Shown: positions 1 to 5,742 of the stretch, one piece after another
Numbering within the stretch: position 1 is the stretch's first letter
Layout: each line of letters begins with the position of its first letter
Source of the DNA: Clostridia bacterium
GTDB taxonomy: Bacteria > Bacillota > Clostridia > Christensenellales > Aristaeellaceae
Assembly (NCBI GenBank): GCA_009776385.1
Contig: WRFT01000097.1
Coordinates: 1 to 7,109 of the forward strand
DNA length: 7,109 nucleotides
Direction of reading: 5' to 3'
Made by a program: the position numbers and the translations under genes
Notes under the pieces: model-generated
Databases searched by the model: none
What the model was told of the DNA's origin: nothing
What the model saw: the letters and a program-made list of their open reading frames with translations, nothing else

Positions 1-835
1 AGCCTGAAACTGTGATGTCCGGATTCTTAACGAAAGGCTGTTCCAGCAGGCATATTTCCTTATAGTATTTTTCTATGCGGCCTTCTACCATTCTATCGAC
101 GATCTTGGCGGGCTTTCCCTCATTGAGCGCCTGCGTGCGTAGTATTTCCTTTTCTTTATCCAAATTATCCGTAGGCACCTCGTCCTTGCGGACAAATCGG
201 GGCGCCGCCGCGGCGATATGCATGCAGATATCATGCGACATCTCCCGTACGGCGGACAGTTCCGCCGCCTCGCCCGGCGCTTGTATCTCCAGCAGAACGC
301 CTATTTTTCCGCCGATATGAATATAGGAATCGATCAGCCCGTCGGCAGCTTCCAGACGCGCGAAACGCCGTATGGCAATTTTTTCGCCTATCGCCACGGT
401 CGCGTCGGACAGCAAATCCTGCATGGTCTTGTCGGGGTCCTTGGCGAAAGCCTGCTCCATTAAAATGGCTTTTCCGTCCGCGCACGCGCCATCTAGGTCT
501 TCCGCGCTGACATAATCAGGCTTTGCCTCATAAATATGTTCTACCACATTGCGCGCGAAACGCTTAAAGTTATCCGTCTTAGCGACAAAATCCGTCTCGC
601 AGTTTATTTCAGCCATCACGCCCGCGCGGCCGCCGTTGAAAATCAATGCGTCAACCACGCCGTCCGCGGCGATACGGCCGGCTTTTTTGGCCGCGGCTGC
701 CAAACCCTTTTCCCGAAGCAGTTCTATGGCTTTGTCCACGTCGCCTTGTGAGTCCACCAAAGCGTTTTTACAATCCATCATGCCCGCGCCTGTTCGCTCG
801 CGCAGTTCCTTGACCATGGCCGCCGTAATCTCCAT
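1..835 (-). CDS. tsf: Elongation factor Ts (EF-Ts), 3' end missing
   Basis: EF-Ts is the cytoplasmic guanine-nucleotide exchange factor that recycles EF-Tu-GDP to EF-Tu-GTP during translation elongation. About 278 codons are visible with no stop, so the gene runs off the left edge. The N-terminal UBA-like domain begins MEITAAMVKELRERTGAGMM and continues MDCKNAL, then an EKGLAAAAKKAGRIAADG block. The EF-Tu-contacting motif TDFVA follows in CETDFVAKTDNF (about residues 82-93). The last visible residues, EICLLEQPFVKNPDITVSG, match the family's C-terminal QPFV segment, so perhaps 30-40 residues are missing. The start at 835 is supported by an SD-like GAGGGAG on the minus strand (846-852). The gene lies 43 bp after rpsB with no terminator between them, the usual bacterial rpsB-tsf operon. 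No frameshift was seen. Confidence 0.97.
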   Translation of the reverse strand, partial: MEITAAMVKELRERTGAGMMDCKNALVDSQGDVDKAIELLREKGLAAAAKKAGRIAADGVVDALIFNGGRAGVMAEINCETDFVAKTDNFKRFARNVVEHIYEAKPDYVSAEDLDGACADGKAILMEQAFAKDPDKTMQDLLSDATVAIGEKIAIRRFARLEAADGLIDSYIHIGGKIGVLLEIQAPGEAAELSAVREMSHDICMHIAAAAPRFVRKDEVPTDNLDKEKEILRTQALNEGKPAKIVDRMVEGRIEKYYKEICLLEQPFVKNPDITVSG

Positions 836-878
836 GATTATCACTCCCTCTTTATTCCGTCATCTGTTATCTTCGCGG

Positions 879-1622
879 TTATTCCCGTTCGTCTGTATCG
901 TCCTCATGTTCGTCATCGCCCGTATCCGGATCCATCTGTTCACCCTGCTTGCCCTCTAAAACAGCGTCCGCGAGCCTGCCGACAATCAGTTTTACGGCGC
1001 GAATCGCGTCGTCATTGCCGGGAATGACATAGTCTATCTCATCCGGGTCACAGTTGGTATCCACGATGGCCACGATGGGTATTTTAAGGATGCGCGCCTC
1101 GGTGACGGCGATATGTTCCTTGCGCGGGTCCACCACAAACAATGCGCCGGGCAGCTTTTTCATTTCGCGTATGCCGCCCAAATTCGCCTCCAGCTTATCC
1201 CGCTCGTGCATCAGCCGTATGACTTCCTTCTTGGGAAGCAAAGCAAATTGCCCGGTTTCTTCCATCTTGTCTATTTGGTTAAGCCGGTCCACCCGCGCGC
1301 GGATGGTTTTAAAGTTGGTCAGCATTCCGCCCAGCCAGCGGTTTTTTACATAGAACATGTTGCATCGCAGCGCCTCCTGCTCGATGGACTCCTGCGCCTG
1401 CTTCTTGGTACCTACAAACAAAATAGACTTGCCCTCCATCGCCACATCCCGGATGAAGCTGTACGCCGCATCGATTTTGCGGACGGTCTTTTGCAAGTCA
1501 ATGATGTAGATGCCGTTGCGTTCGGTAAAGATGTAGGGCGCCATTTTGGGGTTCCAGCGGCGCGTTTGATGCCCGAAATGTACGCCCGCTTCCAACAGTT
1601 GTTTCATGGAAATAATAGCCAT
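879..1622 (-). CDS. rpsB: 30S ribosomal protein S2
   Basis: S2 is a small-subunit protein on the solvent side of the 30S body near the head, needed late in assembly and for S1 binding in organisms with S1. The 247-aa product carries the S2 signature LLEAGVHFGHQTRRWNPKM (residues 9-27), the FVGTKKQAQ segment (69-77), RWLGGMLTNF (95-104) and the C-terminal block from PGALFVVDPRKEH to IPGNDDAIRAV (158-210). The open frame extends 42 codons upstream. I choose ATG 1622 because AAGGAGG (minus strand, 1630-1636) lies at ideal spacing and S2 proteins begin just before this motif. The last 20 residues are strongly acidic (GEQMDPDTGDDEHEDDTDERE), a tail that varies among clostridial S2 proteins. It is first in the operon with tsf; its promoter is at 1720-1748. 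Confidence 0.98.
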   Translation of the reverse strand: MAIISMKQLLEAGVHFGHQTRRWNPKMAPYIFTERNGIYIIDLQKTVRKIDAAYSFIRDVAMEGKSILFVGTKKQAQESIEQEALRCNMFYVKNRWLGGMLTNFKTIRARVDRLNQIDKMEETGQFALLPKKEVIRLMHERDKLEANLGGIREMKKLPGALFVVDPRKEHIAVTEARILKIPIVAIVDTNCDPDEIDYVIPGNDDAIRAVKLIVGRLADAVLEGKQGEQMDPDTGDDEHEDDTDERE

Positions 1623-1713
1623 GCCGGTTCCTCCTTGTTTCTCCACCCTCCGCCTTTCACACGCCGTAAACCTGTTAAAGGCACAAGCGGCGCAACGGCG
1701 AAGGTGCGTAATG
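1623..1713 (-). promoter_or_regulatory. 5' leader of rpsB mRNA with a possible stem
   Basis: The predicted untranslated leader of about 90 nt contains a perfect 6-bp stem, GCCTTT/AAAGGC (plus-strand arms 1652-1657 and 1677-1682), with a 19-nt loop. The 3' arm lies about 16 nt before the AAGGAGG ribosome binding site. Autoregulation of rpsB by S2 through the leader is known in enterobacteria, but this leader has no resemblance to that one that I can point to, so the regulatory role is conjecture. Confidence 0.25.
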
Positions 1714-1719
1714 GAGTTC

Positions 1720-1748
1720 ATTCTAGCATGGAATGCGGTATGGCGCAA
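1720..1748 (-). promoter_or_regulatory. Predicted sigma-A promoter of rpsB-tsf
   Basis: On the minus strand, TTGCGC (1743-1748) is followed by a 17-bp spacer and TAGAAT (1720-1725). TGC directly before the -10 box makes an extended -10. An A-rich stretch upstream (A7 at 1771-1777 and A-rich sequence to about 1759) could act as an UP element, common at ribosomal-protein promoters. The predicted start near 1713 gives a leader of about 90 nt. This is read by eye, not experimentally supported. Confidence 0.6.
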
Positions 1749-1777
1749 TATGGGCAGGATTTGAGTTTGCTTTTTTT

Positions 1778-1808
1778 CATGTGTCGGACATAAGAATCAC
1801 TACCGATT
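1778..1808 (+). repeat. 31-bp direct repeat, copy 1
   Basis: The copy begins catgtgtcggacataagaat and matches the copy at 1824 in 26 of 31 positions by hand count. The shared core is ggacataagaat, followed by a less exact half ending in gatt. Copy starts are 46 bp apart. Possible readings are the duplicated transposase-binding sites at the end of an IS21-like element, or a tandem operator between the two divergent promoters. No transposase gene is present in the window. Confidence 0.75.
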
Positions 1809-1823
1809 TTACCATACAAAATG

Positions 1824-1854
1824 CATGTGCGGGACATAAGAATTGCTACTGATT
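1824..1854 (+). repeat. 31-bp direct repeat, copy 2
   Basis: The copy begins catgtgcgggacataagaat and has the same orientation as copy 1, with five mismatches. It ends 17 bp before the -35 box of the rightward promoter, so a protein bound here could touch RNA polymerase at that promoter. Confidence 0.75.
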
Positions 1855-1871
1855 CCGCGGGTTTGCGGGCA

Positions 1872-1901
1872 TTGACAGGGCTTGTTTGCGGCATGTACAA
1901 T
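1872..1901 (+). promoter_or_regulatory. Predicted sigma-A promoter of the oxidoreductase gene
   Basis: A consensus TTGACA (1872-1877) is separated by 18 bp from TACAAT (1896-1901), with one mismatch to the -10 consensus. The predicted start near 1908 gives a leader of about 50 nt before ATG 1958. The repeats at 1778-1854 lie immediately upstream. Confidence 0.65.
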
Positions 1902-1957
1902 GTGCTTGCGTACCCCCTTATTATCGTGTCTTGTATTTAAAGAGCGGGGGAACATAA

Positions 1958-3130
1958 ATGAAAACGGTGGACATATTCCTCTCGGGCTTGTCGGGATACG
2001 GTGATGTTTATTTAGACCTCATCGCCAAGACGCCCGGCGTCCGTTTGCTGGCCGCGGCGGATCCTTTCTTCCGCGCTCCGGGGTCGTCAGCCTTTCTCCC
2101 CTTTCACGGCATACCGGTTTATAATGACCCGGAAGAATACTTCGCGTCAGGCGGCAGGGCGGATTTGGTGATTATCAGCTCGCCGATTCAATATCATCGG
2201 CAGCAGGCGGAAACGGCTTTGCGTTACGGCGCGGCGGTATTATGCGAAAAGCCGCTCTGTGCCTGCTCGCGGGACGCCTATACCCTCAAGGAAGCGGCGG
2301 AACGCGCGGGCGTACCCTTCGGCGTCGGGTTTCAGTGGTCTTTTTCGGAAACCATGCTGTCGCTTAAACGCGACATTTTATCAGGCGCGTTCGGCAGGCC
2401 GCTATCCTTAAAAACGCTCGTTTCCTGGCCGCGCGGGGACGCGTATTACCGAAAGGAAGGCTGGAAGGGCAAACGGGCCGACGACGCGGGCCGCGCCGTG
2501 AACGATTCTGTCGTCATGAACGCCACGGCCCACTATCTGCACAACATGCTGTTTATTCTGGGCGACGCCTTAAACGCTTCCGCCTGTCCAAGAACCATAG
2601 AGGGCCTTCTTTTAAACGCGGTTCCCATTCAAACCTTCGATACCTGTTTTATTAGGGGCATTTTTGCCGATGGCTGCCGGCTGCTGTTTGCCGCCTCCCA
2701 TGTGGCTATGGAACGCGCCGATCCGATTTTCGAGTACCGTTTTGAAAAGGGCACCGTGTTCTTTAACGAAAACATAAGCGGCCTCGTCAAGGCGGTGTTT
2801 CATGACGGCAGGGAAAAAACATACGGCGAGCCGCAGGCCGAGGCGGAAACCGCCCGCAAATTTATAACGATGGTGGATGCCGTCCGTTCCGGCATCCCGC
2901 CCGTCTGCGGCATTGCCGCGTCCCTGCCGCATTTATTAATATGTGATGTCCTTAATTATCATTTAAAGACCGTACCCTTTAGGGGTGATCTCGTCACAAG
3001 AAGGAGTAACCCGGACGGCTACTGCGTGACGGGCTTAAACGCCGCCCTGACAGCCTTTTACCAAACAGGCAAACTGCCCGAAAACCTTGCCGTGAGCCCG
3101 CCCGGCAAGGCGGTGGACATCCACCCGTGA
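1958..3130 (+). CDS. Gfo/Idh/MocA-family NAD(P)-dependent oxidoreductase
   Basis: Members of this family oxidise or reduce sugars, inositols and related polyols with NAD(P); the substrate here is unknown. The 390-aa length is typical. The N-terminal Rossmann fold shows GLSGYGDVY (10-18) at the nucleotide-binding turn, AAADPF (32-37) at the end of beta-2, and VIISSPIQYH (71-80). The hallmark CEKPL (96-100) supplies the conserved Lys98. The C-terminal alpha/beta domain contains RKEGWKGKR (165-173) and the segment NATAHYLHNM (188-197), with His192 at the usual catalytic histidine position. The residue four before it, usually Asp in characterised members, is Asn188. ATG 1958 follows GGGGG by 7 nt. 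It is a single-gene transcription unit divergent from rpsB and convergent with hpt, so the context gives no pathway. Family assignment is firm; substrate is open. Confidence 0.93.
   Translation: MKTVDIFLSGLSGYGDVYLDLIAKTPGVRLLAAADPFFRAPGSSAFLPFHGIPVYNDPEEYFASGGRADLVIISSPIQYHRQQAETALRYGAAVLCEKPLCACSRDAYTLKEAAERAGVPFGVGFQWSFSETMLSLKRDILSGAFGRPLSLKTLVSWPRGDAYYRKEGWKGKRADDAGRAVNDSVVMNATAHYLHNMLFILGDALNASACPRTIEGLLLNAVPIQTFDTCFIRGIFADGCRLLFAASHVAMERADPIFEYRFEKGTVFFNENISGLVKAVFHDGREKTYGEPQAEAETARKFITMVDAVRSGIPPVCGIAASLPHLLICDVLNYHLKTVPFRGDLVTRRSNPDGYCVTGLNAALTAFYQTGKLPENLAVSPPGKAVDIHP
3085..3110 (-). terminator. Possible terminator of tilS-hpt inside the oxidoreductase 3' end
   Basis: A perfect 8-bp stem, CCTTGCCG/CGGCAAGG (arms 3085-3092 and 3103-3110), encloses a 10-nt loop. 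Read on the minus strand it is followed by TTTT (3081-3084) and lies about 76 nt past the hpt stop. The U-tract is short, so termination is only plausible. The hairpin lies within the last codons of the convergent oxidoreductase gene. Confidence 0.35.
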
Positions 3131-3139
3131 GGCGCAGCC

Positions 3140-3154
3140 CTCCCGGGCAGGGAG
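3140..3154. other. Small GC-rich hairpin between convergent genes
   Basis: CTCCC and GGGAG (3140-3144 and 3150-3154) form a 5-bp stem with a 5-nt loop in the 55-bp gap between the oxidoreductase and hpt stops. No T-run follows on either strand, so it is a weak candidate for a bidirectional 3'-end structure. Confidence 0.25.
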
Positions 3155-3185
3155 TATTCGCTGTGATGAGGTAATCAGCTTCCGC

Positions 3186-3749
3186 TTAAGCGGGCTCGTA
3201 TATTTTAGGGTCCAGCACCCCTACCATCGGGAGGTTGCGGTATTTGTCCGCATAATCCAGCCCGTAGCCTACCACAAACGCATCCGGCACCTCGAAACAA
3301 ACATAATCCGACTTTAAATCGACCTTTCGGCGATGCGGTTTATCCAGAAGGGTTACTATTTTTATAGACGCGGCGTTTCGTATCGCCAGCATTTTACTAA
3401 ACGTATGCAGCGTGAACCCCGTATCAACGATATCTTCCACAATAAGCACGTCTTTGCCTGTGACATCACAATCCGTATCCTGTACGATGCGTACCCGGCC
3501 GGTGGTAGACACCCCGTCCTGATAACTGGACAGTATCACAAACTCGCAGCGGACCGGCAGATCAATATGACGGATGAGATCGCAGAAAAACAGAGATGCG
3601 CCCTTTAAAATGCAAATCATTACCGGCGACTTGCCCGCGTAGTCTTTGGTGATACGCTCACCCATGCTTGCCACAGCCTCTTGAATTTGCTCGCTTGTGT
3701 ATAATACGCATTGCAAGTCGTCACGCATCTTCCCGTCTTGACTCATCAT
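3186..3749 (-). CDS. hpt: Hypoxanthine phosphoribosyltransferase
   Basis: The enzyme salvages purines in the cytoplasm by joining hypoxanthine (often guanine too) to PRPP, forming IMP or GMP and pyrophosphate. The 187-aa product has the full type I PRTase set: the PPi loop ILKGAS (47-52), the flexible-loop SSYQ (74-77), the PRPP motif VLIVEDIVDTGFT (101-113), LLDKPHRR (134-141) with the purine-contacting Lys137, and the C-terminal VGYGLDYADKYRNLP (160-174). AAGGAGG ends six bases before ATG 3749; the next ATG, at 3746, is equally possible. The gene begins 12 bp after the tilS stop, so the two are probably co-transcribed. The tilS-hpt order is common in Firmicutes, where ftsH often follows; here a convergent gene follows instead. 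Confidence 0.97.
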   Translation of the reverse strand: MMSQDGKMRDDLQCVLYTSEQIQEAVASMGERITKDYAGKSPVMICILKGASLFFCDLIRHIDLPVRCEFVILSSYQDGVSTTGRVRIVQDTDCDVTGKDVLIVEDIVDTGFTLHTFSKMLAIRNAASIKIVTLLDKPHRRKVDLKSDYVCFEVPDAFVVGYGLDYADKYRNLPMVGVLDPKIYEPA

Positions 3750-3761
3750 AAACCGCCTCCT

Positions 3762-5054
3762 TTATCTTTGCCAAGGCATGGGGAATTCGGATGTTAACAA
3801 AACGCCCTTATCGTCAGGTTTTATATAAACGGCGCTGCCGGCGCCGAGTCCCGGAACCCACAGCACCTCGCTGCCCAAACACAGTATCGGGATGACCGCG
3901 CGAAAGGGCCTGTCTACCTTTAGGTCGGTAAAAAAATCCTGCATCGATTTGCGCCCTTTCATGCCGAACGGGCGTATCGTGTCGCCCGCCTGTTTTGGGC
4001 GGAGTTCGGCACGCCGATATAGTTGCTCGGGAAGCGCCTGTGTACGCAGGCCGTCTCCGGTCACACCCGGCGGACAGGGGGCCGCGGTAAGCCGCGCCTC
4101 TACGGGCGTCATTCTGTCCGGCGCGAACAAATGCCGGTACCCGCGTTCAACGCATAGGCTTTGCGTGATGACCATTTTAGCGCCGGGTTTGCCGTATATA
4201 AGCGCCTCCAACGCCAGCGTCGCTTGAAAATGGATGGGAACACCCACGAACGCGCGCAGCGCGCGCCGCCGCAGGGCCGGGTGCATGTCCGTCAAGGTGT
4301 CCAGGGGGATGAATGCCGTATCGGCGTTCAAGCCCGCTGTCAAGCCGGATAAATAATCATCCTCCGTCGCGGCCGTCTCCGCCGCCGAGGCCATACGCGC
4401 AGCCGTTCCGGGCGCTAAACGCTCCAGTTCCGGAAAAACGGTCAGGCGCAGCGCGTTGCGCGGGTTGTCGGGCAGATAGTTGCTTGCGTCTTCACGGTGA
4501 GGAAAACCCAGCGCCTCGATGTCCGCGCGCGGAACCGTCAGCAGTGGCCGGATGATGCGCATCCCGTCCCGCACGGTGTCCTCACGTATCGCGCCCATAC
4601 CGCGGCCTCCGCTGCCTCGCATGAAGTTTAAAAGCAGCGTCTCCGCCCTGTCATTTAAATGATGCGCCAAAAAGAGCGCGCCGGCGCGAGTTTGCGTATA
4701 AACATCTTGAAACAGCGCGTAACGCGCTTCCCGCGCCCGCGTCTCTATGCCCGAACCCGGCTTCAGCCCCGCCGCGTAACGCACGATGGATTCAATATCA
4801 AGCTCACGGCACAGATCGACGCAAAAAAGCGCGTCATCGTCGGCATCCTTCCCCCTTAAACCGTGGTGAATATGAACCGCCTTCACCGTAACGGGGAAGT
4901 CCTGCTGCAGCCGCGCCATCAGGCGCGCTAGCGCAACCGAATCCGCCCCGCCCGACAGCGCCGCCAGAAAAATAAGCGGCTCGGGTTGCGGAAACAAGCG
5001 CGTGACAAGCGCCGAAAGCCCCTGATACATACGTTTGAAAAGCAAGGTTTCCAC
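3762..5054 (-). CDS. tilS: tRNA(Ile)-lysidine synthetase
   Basis: TilS uses ATP and lysine to convert C34 of the CAU-anticodon isoleucine tRNA to lysidine, switching its decoding from AUG to AUA and its charging from Met to Ile; it is normally essential. The 430-aa product has the N-type ATP pyrophosphatase P-loop ALSGGADS (32-39), HIHHGLRG (61-68), the AHHLNDRAETLLLNFMRGSG block (130-149), RPLL (169-172) and DASNYLPDNPRNALR (189-203). The C-terminal TilS domain includes the stretch from KQAGDTIRPFG to KSMQDFFTDLKV (about 355-384). The frame opens at GTG 5054, with only a weak upstream TAGG. An in-frame ATG at 5030 (residue 9) is an alternative that leaves the P-loop intact. It heads the tilS-hpt unit. 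The nearby promoter makes the start unusual (see promoter entry). Confidence 0.96.
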   Translation of the reverse strand: METLLFKRMYQGLSALVTRLFPQPEPLIFLAALSGGADSVALARLMARLQQDFPVTVKAVHIHHGLRGKDADDDALFCVDLCRELDIESIVRYAAGLKPGSGIETRAREARYALFQDVYTQTRAGALFLAHHLNDRAETLLLNFMRGSGGRGMGAIREDTVRDGMRIIRPLLTVPRADIEALGFPHREDASNYLPDNPRNALRLTVFPELERLAPGTAARMASAAETAATEDDYLSGLTAGLNADTAFIPLDTLTDMHPALRRRALRAFVGVPIHFQATLALEALIYGKPGAKMVITQSLCVERGYRHLFAPDRMTPVEARLTAAPCPPGVTGDGLRTQALPEQLYRRAELRPKQAGDTIRPFGMKGRKSMQDFFTDLKVDRPFRAVIPILCLGSEVLWVPGLGAGSAVYIKPDDKGVLLTSEFPMPWQR

Positions 5055-5060
5055 GCGCCT

Positions 5061-5089
5061 ATTCTATCCGCTTTAATTGCCGCGCACAA
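5061..5089 (-). promoter_or_regulatory. Predicted sigma-A promoter of tilS-hpt
   Basis: On the minus strand TTGTGC (5084-5089) and TAGAAT (5061-5066) are 17 bp apart. The expected transcription start falls at about 5053-5055, on the GTG codon that opens the tilS frame. If real, the message would be leaderless from GTG, or it would have a roughly 24-nt leader if translation begins at ATG 5030. Confidence 0.5.
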
Positions 5090-5160
5090 GACGTAAAAAT
5101 GCCCGGAACGCGTTTGAAAGGGGAAGAAACAATACCAATGTGAAAGCGGATCAAAACGTT

Positions 5161-5182
5161 GGTTCAATATGGGTCAAGAACC
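5161..5182. promoter_or_regulatory. Inverted repeat upstream of the small gene
   Basis: GGTTC (5161-5165) and GAACC (5178-5182) form a 5-bp inverted repeat with a 12-bp centre, ending 12 bp before the -35 box at 5195. It could be an operator half-site pair, but the arms are short and chance is a fair explanation. Confidence 0.25.
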
Positions 5183-5194
5183 TCAATTAATTCG

Positions 5195-5224
5195 TTGACA
5201 CGGATACTTTTAGTATTGTATGTT
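5195..5224 (+). promoter_or_regulatory. Predicted sigma-A promoter of the small gene
   Basis: Consensus TTGACA (5195-5200) is followed after 18 bp by TATGTT (5219-5224). The predicted start near 5231 gives a leader of roughly 48 nt. The whole 5160-5280 stretch is clearly richer in A and T than the surrounding genes. Confidence 0.55.
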
Positions 5225-5278
5225 CAAGCAAGGGGGTTCATATTTATCCGGTTAACCCCTATAGAAGGAGTTAGTACT

Positions 5279-5527
5279 ATGTACAGTGAGTTATGTGACA
5301 TATTAGAAGCTGCTGCCAGAGAGAGCATACGATTAAGGATCGTGGATAAAGAAGGCGCAACTTTTACAGGCATACCTGAATGTCAAGACGAGGGAGATGA
5401 TGACCTCGGATGGTATTTCCTAGATGTCGAAGGATCTATATACTCAAACATTCATCTAAAAGATATCGCATCCGTTTGTCATATCGACCATCCGGAGATC
5501 TGCTGGACCGCTCCGGTCGAGGCATGA
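5279..5527 (+). CDS. Small acidic protein of unknown function, possibly Rof-like
   Basis: I do not recognise this 82-aa protein with certainty. The start at 5279 is decided by AAGGAG (5265-5270) eight bases upstream and a promoter at 5195-5224; the frame is open further upstream but without a ribosome binding site. It begins with a likely helix (MYSELCDILEAAARES), then beta-rich segments IRLRIVDKEGATFTG (17-31), an acidic loop DEGDDD (37-42), GWYFLDVEG (44-52) and IHLKDIASVCHID (58-70). There are four cysteines (6, 35, 67, 75) and no signal peptide or membrane segment. Length, helix-then-barrel order and the LKDIASVCH segment recall the Rho-inhibitor Rof/YaeO and other Sm-like small barrels; that is inference from pattern only. 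Codon and base usage (AGA, AGG, ATA, TTA) differ from its GC-richer neighbours, hinting at separate origin. Confidence 0.8.
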   Translation: MYSELCDILEAAARESIRLRIVDKEGATFTGIPECQDEGDDDLGWYFLDVEGSIYSNIHLKDIASVCHIDHPEICWTAPVEA

Positions 5528-5531
5528 CCTC

Positions 5532-5561
5532 TCGCAACACTTTTCAAAAAGTGTCGCAACA
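5532..5561. repeat. Hairpin flanked by 8-bp direct repeats
   Basis: TCGCAACA occurs at 5532-5539 and again at 5554-5561. Between and overlapping them, ACACTTT (5537-5543) and AAAGTGT (5548-5554) form a perfect 7-bp stem with loop TCAA. It starts 5 bases after the small gene's stop. No T-run follows on either strand, so it is not a standard intrinsic terminator. It could stabilise the 3' end or be a recombination or transposition site. Confidence 0.55.
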
Positions 5562-5594
5562 GTAGGTAATATATAGCAAAACGTAGGTTATATC
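5562..5594 (+). repeat. Short direct repeats spaced by 21 bp
   Basis: gtaggtaatata (5562-5573) and gtaggttatatc (5583-5594) agree in 10 of 12 bases, and their starts are 21 bp apart, about two helical turns. This could be a tandem protein site or chance similarity in AT-rich DNA. No gene start follows. Confidence 0.3.
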
Positions 5595-5687
5595 GGCATT
5601 CCCATGTATGATGTCGCCAGAAATATCATGCTGAGTCAAGGCGCAGCCATTTCGTATCCGGAAAAATATTGGACTGCGGAGGTATAA

Positions 5688-5718
5688 GGGGGCGCGCCGC
5701 GCGCGGAAACCGGGCGGC
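5688..5718. other. GC-palindromic tract after the ligase gene
   Basis: Overlapping perfect palindromes GGCGCGCC (5691-5698) and CCGCGCGCGG (5697-5706) are followed by AAAC and a partly complementary CGGGCGGC (5711-5718). In the plus direction an imperfect stem between 5696-5703 and 5711-5718 is followed by TCTTTG, so it could be a weak terminator for the small gene. On the minus strand it lies about 25 bp past the ligase stop, without a T-run. Confidence 0.3.
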
Positions 5719-5742
5719 TCTTTGATAAAATGTGTGTCGGTT

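Larger units (their letters stand above)
1623..1957. other. 335-bp divergent intergenic control region
   Basis: No protein gene is supported here. From left to right it holds the rpsB leader (to about 1713), the rpsB promoter (1720-1748, minus), an A/T tract (1771-1777), two 31-bp direct repeats (1778-1808 and 1824-1854), a rightward promoter (1872-1901) and the ribosome binding site of the oxidoreductase gene (GGGGG at 1946-1950). An open frame on the minus strand (1718-1900) crosses the repeats but lacks a ribosome binding site. Confidence 0.7.

Noticed and set aside
1623..1748. N-terminal extension of S2 upstream of position 1622
   Set aside because: The extra 42 codons cover the promoter and the strong AAGGAGG site, and S2 proteins normally start just before the LLEAGVHFGH motif.
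1771..1777. T7 run on the plus strand as an intrinsic terminator
   Set aside because: No stable stem precedes it and no plus-strand gene ends there; it fits better as an A-tract upstream of the rpsB promoter.
1113..1793. 226-codon open frame on the plus strand opposite rpsB
   Set aside because: It is an antisense shadow of the certain rpsB gene, with no ribosome binding site or recognisable protein features.
1718..1900. 60-codon open frame on the minus strand between rpsB and the oxidoreductase
   Set aside because: It has no convincing ribosome binding site, covers the rpsB promoter and both 31-bp repeats, and its product resembles nothing I know.
5159..5278. Upstream extension of the small gene to 122 codons
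   Set aside because: The extension runs through the promoter and has no ribosome binding site, whereas ATG 5279 has an ideal one.
5604..5687. 27-codon frame starting MYDVARNIMLSQ in the gap between the small gene and the ligase
   Set aside because: The composition looks protein-like, but there is no ribosome binding site near the ATG and a stop lies a few codons upstream in frame; it could be a gene remnant, but I cannot support it.
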